Of a DNA stretch of 64,000 bases, positions 43,799 through 55,206 are shown in pieces (the stretch's first letter is position 1; every line of letters begins with the position of its first letter). Source of the stretch: Anastrepha obliqua (taxonomy: Eukaryota; Arthropoda; Insecta; Diptera; Tephritidae); contig NC_072896.1 of assembly GCF_027943255.1 (NCBI RefSeq), forward strand, positions 45,968,501 through 46,032,500. Direction: 5' to 3'. The translations under genes were made by a program, and so were the position numbers. Below the pieces are notes generated by a model that saw only the letters and a program-made list of their open reading frames with translations, was not told where the DNA came from and made no database searches.

Positions 43799-44935
43799 CA
43801 GGTGGCGCTAAAGTAATCCTCCTATCAGAAAATTCTATAAATTTTGCGATTGGCCCCTAATGTCAGTTCTGTTTTGACATTTGTGTAGTAGACACATGCG
43901 AAATACACGTTAATAAACAATGTTACGCTACACTGCTCCAGAACGCGGAATATTGCTGACTATTTATTTGACCAATAATCGGTCGGTGACTTTGGCACAA
44001 CGTGAATTTCGTCGCAGATTTCCTCGCCGTCCAACGCCTACTGGTGAAACACTGCTACGATTAGCCGCTCGTCTCGTAGAGACTGGCACAACACGAGATG
44101 CTGCCAGGCGTGGCAGACCCCGGAGTAGCCGTTCTGCAGAGAACATTGCTGCTGTAGCCGAGGATGTCATGGAAGCGCCGTCGACATCGACCAGACGACG
44201 TGCCACGCAAATGGGTATCAGTCGACGGTCTTGACAGCGAATTTTGGTACAAGATCTGAAGATGTTTCCGTACGAAGTCCAGACGGTGCATCAGCTGTTA
44301 GCTGCTGACCGCCAATCGCGTCTAACATACGCTCAAGCCATCCTTAATCACCACCAAGAGGAAGATGATTTTTCATCAAAAATAATCATGAGTGATGAGG
44401 CCTATTTCCATCTTAGCGGGTACGCAAATAAGCAAAATTTACGCTTCTGGGGCACTGAAAATCCGCGTTTAACCCACGAAGAGCCATTACACCCGCTCAA
44501 AGTCACTGTATGGTGTGCTGTTTTCGCTGGAGGAGTCATCGGACCTTTTTCCTTCGAAGATGTTGCGGGCCAAACGGTTACTGTGAATGGTGAGGGCTAC
44601 AGAGCAATGATCAACGAGTTCTTTTTGCCGCAACTTGATGAATTGGGATTGGAAAACATGTGGTTCCAACAGGACGGTGCAACGGCACACACTGCACGTG
44701 CCACAACCGATATGCTTGAAGTCGCGGGTTTATGTCAACAAGCTTCAAACTCTTGCAGCTCTTAAAGACAATATCCGTCAAGAATGTGAGGACCTATCGC
44801 CGGAAGTTTTGGCCAAAGTGATGGAAAATGCCATAAAAAGGGCTGAAATGGCTATCAACTGTGGCGGCGGCCATTTACATGACATCCTATTCTCGACTTG
44901 ATGAAAAAAGTTTATTGATAATTTGGTCGCCAATA
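43799..44935 (+). mobile_element. DD41D mariner with nearly complete N terminus
   Basis: The left end CAGGTGGCGCTAAAGTAATC at about 43799 has the style of a DD41D TIR. No matching right end is found; the sequence runs from the transposase stop (44901) into a Tc1-like element on the other strand at about 44945. It belongs to a TIR subfamily different from the other DD41D copies here. Confidence 0.75.
43920..44901 (+). pseudogene. DD41D mariner transposase, most complete copy
   Basis: MLRYTAPERGILLTIYLTNN opens the first HTH. REFRRRFPRRPTPTGETLLR and the second HTH (RRRATQMGISRRS, TGA, QRILVQDLKMFPYEVQ) follow; the TGA at 44232 is the only early stop. The catalytic domain has IIMSDEAYFHLSGYANKQNL (first Asp), VTVWCAVFAGGVIGPFSFED and FQQDGATAHTARATTDMLEV (second Asp). 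A deletion of about 40 residues then removes the third Asp block and shifts the frame into VYVNKLQTLAALKDNIRQEC. GGGHLHDILFST ends it. Unlike other copies, it retains the region between HTH and catalytic core. Confidence 0.92.
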
Positions 44936-44944
44936 CTCAATGCA

Positions 44945-45843
44945 AATACCTCAGTAGCAAGTCCAATCCCCTGCATTGTCAATAATGGCTTGGCACCGTC
45001 GGGGCATACTTTCCACTAGTTTTTCTGCATATTCTTTCGGAAACGACCTCCAAATTTTCCGAATTTGTCGAGAAAGTTGATCTAAATTACATGGCTTTCG
45101 TCTGCGAAGCTGCATTTTCATCAGAGCCCACACATTCTCTATGGGATTTGCATCCGGTGACTGAGATGGCCAATCGAAAGTGACAACTCCGTTTTGCGCC
45201 TTCCACTCGCTACACGCTCGACTCCGCTGTTTCGGATCGTTGTCCTCTTGAAGTATCCAGCTTTCATTTTTCTTGACATACCATTGCTTAGCAGATGGTA
45301 CCAAAACCTTTTGATATATTTTATTCATTTTTTCGGCGTTTAAATTAAGATCAAAGGACCATTTAAATTAAGACCCAAAGGATCACAAGGACCTTGACGG
45401 GGTGTTTAACAGTCCGTTGAAGTATCCCACTGGTGGAGGTTGCCAAGGCGTGTTTGATGCTCGGAAACGCCCAGAAGGAGGATTCATCAGAAAAACTTAC
45501 GTTGCTCCAATCGCAGTCCAAGTTTTCCTTCACCCATTCCACTCGTTTTTCAATGTGTTTTGCACTCAACATTGGTTTTTCCGAAGTACTGCGATATATC
45601 AGTTTATTGGCAAGCAAGTGCCTGCAAATCGTTCCGTAAGATATGTCAACACCTTTTGCTTTCAATTTCACAGCAGTTCCACGTTAAGTCAAAGTTGGAT
45701 CTTTCGAGAACAATGCGAGCATCTTTTTTTCGTTTTTTTTTTGAGACTTTGCTTGCACTTCCGCGATGAAGAAAATCATCAACGTTACCGACCTTTTTAT
45801 AGCGATTTATCCACTTGCTAACGAACTGCTTCGACTTTTCCAT
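44945..45843 (-). pseudogene. Tc1-like transposase, DD34E
   Basis: From ATG at 45843: MEKSKQFVSKWINRYKKVGN and VDDFLHRGSASK (HTH). After frameshifts come SYGTICRHLLANKLIYRSTS and VSFSDESSFWAF with the first Asp. An open 125-residue tail has WILQEDNDPKQRSRACSEWK, DWPSQSPDANPIENVWALMK and MPRRCQAIIDNAGDWTCY. I count 34 residues from the second Asp (EDN) to the Glu of NPIE, the Tc1 signature. All catalytic residues survive but at least two frameshifts break the gene. A mariner (45845) sits at its 5' edge, just before the start codon. Confidence 0.88.
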
Positions 45844-45844
45844 A

Positions 45845-47151
45845 CTCCTGTGGGCAAAAAGTAAGGTGAATTTATTTGTCAAACTTCGCGGGATTAAAAT
45901 TTCGCTCTAGTTATTTTTTCATGAGTTGGCAGCACTGTTAATAACATCTGGGCCAACTTTCATGTGAATGTCATTATCAGTAATATATTTACGCTTGTGT
46001 TTAGCAAACGACCAAGAGTGCATTTTTCTATTTTTACAATGTCTGATTTGATTGAGCAGAGAAGTGCCATCAAATTTTGTTTGCGGAATGAAATTTCGGC
46101 TGCGGAAACGTTTAGAATGTTGCAGAAGGCATTTGGTGATTCGACCATGTCGCAGAAAAATGTTTATAAGTGGTACAAAGACTTCAAAGAGGGTCGAGAA
46201 CGTGTTGATGACTTGGAGCGCTCCGGACGACCATCGACGTCAACAGATGACCAACACGTCAATAAAGTGAAGGAGTTAGTGCTCAAAAATCGTCGGTTGA
46301 CTGTCAAAGACCTTACTGATATGATCGGAATATCAGAAGAATCTGCGAAAACCATTTTGAAAGACCATTTGGGCCTACGAAAAGTCAAATCTCGTTTGGT
46401 ACCGAAAACTCTCAATTTCTTGGAAAAAAGTCGTCGCATTGATGTGTGTGAAACAATGCTTTCAGACTATCAGGACAAGCTCAAATGCATCATTACGGGA
46501 GATGCGACTTGGATTTATGCTTACGACCTTGAAACAACCGACCAATCAAGCGAATATCGTGTTGAAGGCGAGGCCAGATCGAAAAGAGCACGTCAAAGTC
46601 GTTCAAAATTGAGGTCATGATGACAGTTTTTTTCGATTTTCGTGGTGTGGTGCACTATGAATTCCTTCCACCTGGCCAAACTGTTAATAAGGAATATTAT
46701 TTGAGCGTTATGCGTCGTTTGCGTGAAGCAATTCGTCTAAAAAGACCAGAATTATGGGCCAACAACTCTTGGTTTTTACATCACGATAATGCACCGTCTC
46801 ACACTGCACTCGTTCTTCGTGACCATTTCGCCAAAAATTCCACGCACATCGTTCCGCAACCACCGTATTCGCCTGATTTGGCTCCGTGTGACTTCTGGCT
46901 ATTCCCAAAACTCAAGAGACCACTCCGGGGAACACGTTTCGAGTCGATTGACGAGATAAAAACTGAATCGAAGAAGGTGCTGATGGCTATACCGGAAATG
47001 GACTATTTGGCATGTTTCGGGGATTGGAAAATCGTTGGCATAAATGTATTTCATCGAGAGGGAACTATTGTGAAGGGGATGAAATTGGTTTACAAGAATA
47101 AATAAAGATTTTTTATTTTACAACCAAATTCACCTTACTTTTTGGCCACGG
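45845..47151 (+). mobile_element. Full-length mariner, 1307 bp, at the 5' edge of a Tc1 gene
   Basis: TIRs: GTGGGCAAAAAGTAAGGTGA on the left and GTGGCCAAAAAGTAAGGTGA on the complement of the right. Outer ends are CTCCT and CC, with TA at 45843-45844 and 47152-47153. The left TA overlaps the start codon of the opposing Tc1 gene, so the mariner is the younger insertion. Confidence 0.9.
46039..47105 (+). pseudogene. mariner transposase DD34D, one frameshift
   Basis: MSDLIEQRSAIKFCLRNEIS starts a full HTH half (NVYKWYKDFKEGRERVDDLE, LGLRKVKSRLVPKTLNF). The first catalytic block is ITGDATWIYAYDLE (Asp intact, the usual Glu after it is Ala). A frameshift near 46610 leads into MMTVFFDFRGVVHYEFLPPG. 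The second block is LHHDNAPSHTALVLRDHF. The third is YSPDLAPCDFWLF; the Asp spacing is 34. The C terminus GDWKIVGINVFHREGTIVKG is altered but present. It is the same broad group as the element at 4225 and is close to intact. Confidence 0.93.
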
Positions 47152-47153
47152 TA

Positions 47154-49234
47154 TATTCGCAGCAGCATTTCGTTAATTTGGGTCTTTTTTCATGCAAACA
47201 TAGAAAAATTGCCTCAAAGCGAGAGGCGTAAACAGCACTCATTTCGAAAAACCACTCAATTGAAGACTGAATTTGACAGACAGCTGACTTTTTACAAAAA
47301 GCATGAAGGACTGAGGTGCCCTCTATGTCATAGAAAAAGAAACAGGACGCTCTGATTTTTTATCTACGTGTAACAGTGACCACGCTCTTATGTAACAGAC
47401 TGTATATTGTGTTTTAATTAAGAATATTTGTAAGAAATCGCACAAGTAACAAAAGCTCTACATGCAAGGTTTATTTATGTTTGACTTCATTTGTTGTTGA
47501 CATCATTAATTGAAATATGCATCCCTGGGCGCCTCTTGTCAACTCACAGCCGTACCCTACCTACTGATTTCTATTGTAGCTCCAAAAACAGCTTTCAAAG
47601 CTCAGGGATGTTCAACGTAGGCTGTTTCATAAATAAATTTACTCAGAAAGTATTTTGAATAATTCACTTCGTTTCGACTTGCATTGCTATTGTGAGTTAA
47701 TAGATTTGGTTAATATTCTTTTGATCTCTTACAAAGGAGTTATAATACATTCAAACATACACACACATACACATTGTCAAAACATATTTGTAAGCTAATC
47801 CCTTTAACTTCTTTGCCTTGTGGCTACAGCTTAATGGGGAGCATTATGATTATTGAAGTCAACCAAATAGTACAAAATATCATTTATTTAATCTCTCGCT
47901 AAGCCGATGATTTTACAATTTTACTATAACTGCCACATAATGCCTAAGAAGCAGCTCAGTGCACACTCGAACATACAAAGCAGTAAGCAAATCTTGTTAC
48001 TAACTAAAATGCTGTACTATAGAGTATAGCTTCCTTCACAACCACAATAATGCAAAATACCAGATTGTGCTCTGCTTTCCGTCCTCGGTGGCTGGCTGGC
48101 TCCTTGTGCATCCGCACAACTTATGCCCAAATGTGCCAACAACTCAACTCAAAATAATGTAGTAGTAGAAAAATGGATAAGAAATATGTGTGTACGTATA
48201 CATACATATGCACGCCGTAAAAATATTGTACGCCAGGACTGTAGTAGATGGAGCGATGGCGGCAGAGATTGGTGCTGGGAGCAGTAAAAGTCGAGCTAAA
48301 TCGCTTTATGGATTATCAAACTTGATTTCTACTGTTCACATTTCACATTTCCTACTTTTCAGCAAACGGATTTACGTTCTACTACAGCCAGTAGATTTAA
48401 ATTGATTTATTGTACAAAAGTCAAATGCCACTGAGGTGAGTTGGCCTCGGCTGCCTAATACACACGCACACTCACATATATACACACATTGCTTGTGAAA
48501 CATATACATTTGCATATAAAAATACATATATAATAGTAACTATTATCCTGATGCATTCAGGTGAAAAGAGATTTTTGCTTTCAGCAACCTAAATCCACTC
48601 TCTCCCCGTCACCTCTTGCCCTTTTGAACCCATCTAAGGATATTCTGATAGGCCAGATTAGCTCTTGCAATTTCAGTGAAAAATATGATGCCCGACGGAT
48701 GCTAGAAATGTATTCGAACAGAAGAAAGCAGCAGCTTGCCAGAAGACGATGGGAGCCACAAACAAGCGACTTGTCTGCCATCCGTTGTCTGGCAATAAAA
48801 AAACGCCATGAATTCTGAATGCTTCGTCGGAGCGGCCTTTAATGTGACATTTTATTTTATTCCTTTTTCTTTACCTCATCTGAGTCAGCTTGGTCTGACC
48901 AATTTAGCATTTAAGTTTACAAAGAAAGTAGAAAAGGCAAAATGGACTAGGAATGAAATTTGAAAGAGGGAAACTTCTCTGAAGTAAATATTTCTAAGAT
49001 TCAGGGTAGCAAACGCAAACTAGCTGATGACACTGCAGCTGTTAACGCAAATAATGCAATGGACTGCCGGTTAGTTGGAGTTGGAAATTTGATGGGACTG
49101 CTGAGTGCTTTAGTCGGCAACATGAATTACAATTATAAAAAGAAAGTATGAAACTTTAGAGGGTGGTTTAAAGACCAGCTTATGTTGAGAAATCAAAAAA
49201 AATTAAATTTTTTACTATAAAAAAATAATAATAG
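47154..49234. other. Long stretch without recognised genes
   Basis: Only short frames without motifs, with a TATACATACATATG microsatellite near 48196 and CACACATA near 48470. No transposon ends were recognised. Confidence 0.5.
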
Positions 49235-49450
49235 TTGGCGCGCACACTTCTGTTAGGTCCTTGGCCGAGCTCCTCCTCCACTTTGTGATGTGCGTCTTGG
49301 TGTTGTTCCACAAATGGAAGGAGACCTACAGTTTCAAGCTGACTCCGAACGACAAATGGTTTTTATGAGGAACTTTGTCACGGCAGATATACACTCGGGG
49401 GCTTGCTTTTGCCCGCCAACGGGCAGCCGATATAAGAAAAAATTTTTTTG
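49235..49450 (-). repeat. SINE, 5'-truncated copy F
   Basis: On the minus strand: CTGCCCGTTGGCGGGCA, ACTTTGTCAC-type body text, AGTCAGCTTGAAACTGTAGG, ACATCACAAAGTGGAGGAGG and AGCTCGGCCAAGGAC, ending GTGTGCGCGCC. The tRNA-like head is missing. Confidence 0.7.
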
Positions 49451-50089
49451 GCGTACATCACCTCTTAAATATAGGCAAACATTGCAATTACTATGGGGAA
49501 CAAATATTATTGAGGCATACTTAGGGGCTTTGAGTTGTGAAAACATGTAAACTCATTGAACTATCCTAAGTTTAATGAAAAACTGTTTCAATGAAAAATA
49601 AACAGTTCGCGTGTTGCACAGTGGTATGACGATGGACCTACATGGTCTAAGTAAGTTGGCTACTCTAAGCCGACTGCCACAAAACCTAACCCAGGCTCAT
49701 TGATTCGCCCTCTTAAAGTGTTAAAGAGGAAGAAGAGAGCCGTTGAGTAGGGCTCTGTGGAGCACGTCAGCCACAGTAGTCGTTTGGATAACAAAGCACA
49801 TTCTACAGTAACTTTAAGAGGGTGTGAGAGCTTTTCGTGGGCCATACACCGATTTTCGGTGTCCCAGTGGCGATAATTTTACTTAGCCCCATGGCCACAG
49901 AGATGGGAATGGAAAGTTGCCTTTAGGCTGGTTCCGTACACTTCAACACGACTGGGAAACCTGCGTACAAATGCACACTGCGTCAACACCACCGAGACGT
50001 TATTCCACAAAAAATTCGAACATTTATTCCGTGTTCCTTAGAGGTATAGCGATTCATATCTTAGGTTAGGTTAAATGGCTGCCCCTAAT
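49451..50089. other. Unassigned, possibly retrotransposon 3' sequence
   Basis: A TTAGGTTAGGTTAAAT motif near 50062 and position next to the reverse transcriptase suggest 3' remains of a non-LTR element, but no protein motif is clear. Confidence 0.35.
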
Positions 50090-50727
50090 GTTAAGAAATT
50101 CGTCCGTTGTGGTGCCATACATGGGAGAGGAGAAAGGAGAAGGGAAGGAATAAGGTGCCTTGCGATTAGAGACGATGATGACCATGCATTTTATGACGAC
50201 GCCGAAGGTGGCTGATTTGCGTTCGTAATTAGCCGCTACAAGCTCCTCAATGTTTGGCTTCCACGTAAGACCACGTAAAGGATGAGTCCCAGGTACTTCA
50301 GCTTGTCAGAGAGCACCAATGTAGCGCCCGCTAGTGAGGGGAGAAACACTCTAGGTATTTTGTATTTCGTCGTAAATAAGACGAGCTCTGTCTTCATAGG
50401 ATTTATCGAAAGGCCGCAATTTGTGGTCCAATTCATAACTAGATTCAGACAACCCTGCATCAGTTCCGTCAGAGTATCTAGAAACTTGCCTCTGACAATA
50501 AGTGCCACGCCATCCGCGTAGGTTATCACCTTACAGCCCCTCCTCCCCAGCTCCTCCAGTAGACCGTTAAGTACGGCAATCCTGAGTAGTGGCGAGAGAG
50601 CACCGCCTTGCGGGGTGCCTTTGTTCACTTGCCGGCGGAGAGTGGTGTCGCCCCATTCTGCCACGACCGTTCTGTCGCTAAGCATCATGTGGATAAGCCT
50701 TAAGTTCGGTTCCGACTCCATCTTCAT
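50090..50727 (-). pseudogene. Non-LTR retrotransposon reverse transcriptase fragment
   Basis: A 163-residue open frame on the minus strand reads RLIHMMLSDRTVVAEWGDTT, VNKGTPQGGALSPLLRIAVL, VITYADGVALIV and CGLSINPMKTELVLFTTKYK, then LKYLGLIL. These are RT motifs B (GTPQGG..SP), C and D/E. Motif C is YADG instead of YADD, so one catalytic Asp is lost. It is the same family as 12975-13600, better preserved over the palm; the clade resembles LOA/R1. Confidence 0.87.
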
Positions 50728-51224
50728 ATCTTATTGCCGTGTGGTTTTTAACTGGTTATGTCTCAAATGTCAAAGCAGAATCGTAATTTGCAAAAAATAT
50801 AGCATTTTGCTAATTTAGAAGAAAAAAGGGAGATAACAGATGGACTATGAAGGGTCTTCACTGCAAGGTTTCTGCAACGAATTTCAACTGTCTCATTTGG
50901 GTTAACCAATATGAAAAACAAAAAAGAAGGTTTAGCGAAAATGCCAATAAGAAAACTAAATGGAGTTGCTAAAATTAAAAAAAAAGTATGTGAGCTTTGT
51001 GATAAATAGTGAAGAGAGCAAATAAAAAATATCAAAAAATGACAAGGTTCCTTTAACAGAAATTGGTAAAATGGTCCAAGCAATAATATCTATCATACAC
51101 CGACTTTCAAACTTGTGGGTGAATTAGTTTTTATCTTACGATGAACAGCATACAAAATTGCAGCGTCATTGAATTTCATGCTGTCACACTGAATGCATAT
51201 TGTTTTTTAGTATTCATTGACATT
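50728..51224. other. No gene recognised
   Basis: AT-rich spacer before a DD41D remnant. Confidence 0.5.
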
Positions 51225-52190
51225 TCATTATAGAAATACTTAGGCCTCAACAACGTTTACAACTCGTACAATTCCTTTACGAAACTCGACGCTCTGTGAA
51301 AAGTGTTCATCGCGCGCTCAGGCTCACTTATGGTGTACATAACCGTCCTACTGAATGCACAAATCGGCAAACCATTGGCAAAATAAAGAATAATTTTCCA
51401 CTACTAGATGACACTCGATCGATTACACCACATACAACCCAAAGTGAGGAGAATATTCCGGGTGTAAATGAGAGTTTTGCCGAAGACGCGGAAGAATCGA
51501 TTCGACACTGATCTCGACAACTTGGCCTACCTCATGGTACTACTCGGACAATATTATGCAAAGCTTTGGGTTTGAGAGCATATAAAACAAAGCTAGCCAA
51601 AGATTTGAAACCAGCCGATCCCTCAAAATGTCATTCTTTCAATCGTTGGGCTCTTGAGAAACTCGCCACTATCCTCATTATGAGACCCGAATTTTGTTTA
51701 GCGATGAGGCCTATTTTTGGCCTAATGGTTACGTCAATAAGCAGTATTGCCGTATTTGGAGAACAAGAACAGCCATTACTTCCAGTAAAAATAATCATTT
51801 CATGGAGCCTATGGAGGCTGGAGGAATCATCGGCCAATATTTCTTCTAAGACGAGGCTGTCGCCAATGTAACAATGAATGGTGAACGCTATCGAGCCATT
51901 ATAAACGTCTGTTTGATGCCGGAACTGATGTCCACAACATTTGGTTTCAAGGTTCTAACAAGTCGGCGCTACTTGCCACACAGTGAACAATGAATTTACT
52001 GCGTCATCGTTTCGGTGAGCAATTTATTTTTCGGCTAGAACCAGTGAATTGCCCACCAATTTCATGTGATATCACACTTTTGGACATTTTTTTGTCGGGG
52101 TTGCGGCCTACATTTGAACAGGGATTATTTTTAAGACATAAATGTTATGAATTGTTCTACGCGAAAAATAATAAAGATTGTCCAATCCAT
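51225..52190 (+). pseudogene. DD41D mariner transposase, heavily decayed
   Basis: RPQQRLQLVQFLYETRRSVK, then SVHRALRLTYGVHNRPTECT, starts the HTH. HTTQSEENIPGVNESFAEDA and QLGLPHGTTRTILCKALGLR follow, so this copy retains the central segment lost in others. Frames then change. AYFWPNGYVNKQYCRIWRT (first Asp block), GGIIGQYFF and VTMNGERYRAIIN are legible. The second and third Asp blocks are barely readable (52000-52100). No TIRs found. Confidence 0.8.
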
Positions 52191-52209
52191 TTGAATTCTC
52201 AGTGTTTCA

Positions 52210-52570
52210 TTTCAATTTAAAATCCCATATCATTTAAAATCCCATATCCCTCAATTTGCTCATCCTTATTAACCGTCTCACAATAACTAGGTCCAATTGG
52301 GACCGAAGTACATAGTTAATGGGCATCGCCAAGTCGCTTACAGTTAAATTATATTATGAGAGCCATTGAAAAATAAACCACAGAGACTGGTTGGAAAACC
52401 CCTTAGTGGTAGTATTGCCTTGAATGCTACCAGTTTCTAAATTTTGCTTTGGAACATTTTCTTTACGAATGATTGTTAGACGTTCCTTATGCGCGCTCAC
52501 TTGTGCACAAAGGTATTCTAATTTTGCTCATATAACGGTTCTATGTAGCATAATAAGGGTATCGAGAGAC
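52210..52570. other. Unassigned spacer
   Basis: A direct repeat AAAATCCCATATC at 52219 and 52236 is the only structure noted. Confidence 0.45.
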
Positions 52571-52573
52571 ATA

Positions 52574-53123
52574 GGGTTTTCCAAACAGAGATGTTATTTT
52601 GATATTCAAAGAAAAATGCTATTTTTTTAATATAAATGATCGGATGTTTATTTCATTATAAGAGGAAGGTATGCTGTTAACAGTGGCAAATAAATTCAGG
52701 CAAATGACCAACGGCCACGCTTACAGGACAAAATCCTTTTCATGAAATTTTCCATAACCGAATTGCAAAGTGGCTGCCCTATGTCCTCGATAGCCTCACG
52801 AATTCCATCTTTGAGGTCTTGAATCGACCCTGGGCTGTTGGCGTAGACCTTCTCTTTCACGTGTGTCCAAAGAAAAAAGTCACAAGGTGTTAAATCACAA
52901 GATCTCGGTGGCCAATTGTGATTACCCCTTCGAGAGATAACACGGTCCGAAAACTTTTCCCGTAAAAGAGCAATGGTTTCGTTGCTTGTGTGGCACTTAA
53001 CGCCATCTTGTTGAAAATAAACACTGTGCAGATCAACACCATCCAATTCCGGCCATAGAAAATCGTTATCATCTCTCGATAGCGCGATCCATTCATTCAT
53101 AACACCTGTTATTGGAAAACCCT
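52574..53123 (-). mobile_element. 550-bp DD41D derivative keeping only the catalytic end
   Basis: Inverted ends GGGTTTTCCAAACAGAGATG (left) and AGGGTTTTCCAATAACAGGT (complement of the right), with TA at 52572-52573 and 53124-53125. The minus strand is open over 53100-52696. It reads FQQDGVKCHTSNETIALLRE and NWPPRSCDLTPCDFFLWTHV, with the third Asp 41 residues after the second. VYANSPGSIQDLKDGIREAI and NSVMENFMKRILSC follow. The whole N-terminal half, including the first Asp, is deleted. Confidence 0.9.
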
Positions 53124-53134
53124 TATGAACCCCC

Positions 53135-53836
53135 TATAGAAGCTACAACATAACTCCATCTTTTGAATTCTTCTTTTAACTTCATCCACTCATTGAGCCA
53201 GTTTGCGATGCTTTCGCCAGTTTGCGTTGAACCGCTCTCCAATAAGGGGTCAGCCCTTATGTGTTGATCGGAACAGATGGTAATTCGAAGCGGCAATGTC
53301 AGGAGAATGCGACGGGAGGAGCAAGGTTTCCCAAGTCAGTCCCTCTAAATATTTCTGGACCGATTTAACAACGTGTAGCCTGGCGTAGCCGCAAAATCTG
53401 TTTGTCATCTCCGGCGTCTTTTCGTTGAGAGCTTAATTCAATCGCCAGAGATGGTTTCAGATGGTTTAAGGAGTTTATAATAGATGACACCCTTCTGATC
53501 CCTACGGATGCACAACATAACCTTTGAAGCATAAATATTTTTCGTTGTCGGTGAACCTGGCTCACTTGGTAGGCCCAAACTTTTTCGACGCTTAGGGTTA
53601 TCATAATAGATGAAGTTTTCATCGCCAGTGACGATGCCATGCAGAAAACCTTTTCTTTTCTGTTGTTCAAGAAGGATGTGGCACCTCACATATACACCTT
53701 CAAATCAGCAGTGTATTACTAGAGCGAACACAAAAATAGTATCAGCAGCAATACCTCTTTTGCGAGGCCGAAACTTATTCGCATCCCCAATGTTTAACCG
53801 GGATAACTCATATATATGGTGGCATCTTTTACCTGT
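53135..53836 (-). pseudogene. cecropia-type mariner remnant
   Basis: The minus strand reads LEQQKRKGFLHGIVTGDENF, then IYYDNPKRRKS (first catalytic Asp in GDENF), and SKVMLCIRRDQKGVIYYKLL with KPSETISGD. Decayed C-terminal text follows toward 53135. It is homologous to 26165-27270, including the 5' text near 53760 (CCTCTTTTGCGAGG). The second and third Asp blocks are not legible. A piggyBac-type MITE is inserted at its upstream edge. Confidence 0.75.
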
Positions 53837-53840
53837 TTAA

Positions 53841-54409
53841 CCCTTAACTGGTATCGTGAGGGCCGCGCAGACCCCACGCGTTTTATTTTTTTGAATTTCT
53901 TAAAAACTACGCATAGTACGCGGCTGCCATTTTGAGTAATCTCATAACGTCGCGACACGCGGCGGGTGTCGGACGTTCGGCGCTGAAGCTTTTACCAGAG
54001 CGGAGCTACGTACGTTTCGGGGGCCGTGCGGACCCCACTATACCCCCACTAAACGTTGAAATACTTATGTCTTAGTTTATTTTTTCAAAGTTGATTTTAT
54101 AAGAAATAAGAAAACATACATATGTTAGCTAAAGACTTTCGAAATAATAGTTTTTTTTATTTTTATAGTGGTAAGAAAAAAATACCAAAAAATTGTCCAA
54201 ATTTTGCGATCTCTTGTAGTAAATAAGTTAAAAGAAATATATGAATAAAAACTTATTAATTTCATAAAACAAGCTTGTTATTTGTCCTATCAAAATAATT
54301 CTTGAAAAAAATTGTAGACATTTGTCTCCTAGAATCTAGTTTTAATTGGGGGCCGCGCGGCCCCCACGATACTAGTTTCGTTAGTAAAATTTACGATACC
54401 AGTTAAGGG
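53841..54409. mobile_element. piggyBac-type MITE, 569 bp, TTAA duplication
   Basis: The left end CCCTTAACTGGTATCGT is repeated exactly on the complement of the right end (17 bp). TTAA flanks at 53837-53840 and 54410-54413. There is no coding capacity. Just inside the ends and once internally are GC-rich palindromes (GGGCCGCGCAGACCCCAC near 53870, GGGGGCCGTGCGGACCCCAC near 54019, GGGGGCCGCGCGGCCCCCAC near 54349). They stand out in AT-rich DNA. Confidence 0.93.
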
Positions 54410-54413
54410 TTAA

Positions 54414-55206
54414 TACTGCATTACTATACAATGTTACGAAATTGTTACTTTTTGCTCCAAATAAAATTTGTCTCAATATTTCGCTCGATCACCGAATTTC
54501 TAAATAAAGTCACATACTTATGGCAATATAACTAGCTCGCTTTATTGAATTTAAATTTTTAATTATTTTAGATTTATGCGTTCACACGCTTAACTTGAGA
54601 ATTATTAGTCTGTGCGCGTACACCTTTGCCTATATAGACGTACTAAATAACTATCGTAATCTCTGGCTGTGACAACTGGTATCTTCTGCAACTTCTGCCT
54701 CGCCTCATTTTGTCTTGTCAGCTGGTGTCAAGGCGAATTTATGTTTTTGTTTTAGCATCTCATTCGCTCGGTTTTCGTTGCTAGTTGGTTCGCGAACTTT
54801 CGTGTTTTTCCACAATACTTAGGTAGATTAAATATTACTTCAAATGTATTTACTTTCTAATATATTATAATTTATTCTACGTGGTAAGTATTTAGCTGAG
54901 AGTCCTTTATGAAAGACTTTTGCACATCTTTTACACATAAAAAAAATTAACCGCAACCGTCATGTTATTCGAATCATCCTGGATAGTTTGCCACAATCAA
55001 GCTTCTTAGTTTTCTCACTGGAAATATTGTTTTTTAATAGTGGCAGATATATTATTTATCTCTTGCCTCATATGTGTATAATAATTTGGTTCTGCACTGT
55101 ATGCCGGCACTTGGATGGTTTTATGAAATCTTCACTACCCCAGTACTTACCCAGAGTGGGCAGCTCTCAAAGATGACATATTACAAGTTTTGACCACTCC
55201 CGCGTC
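54414..55206. other. No gene recognised
   Basis: AT-rich with short frames only; no repeat ends. Confidence 0.5.
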
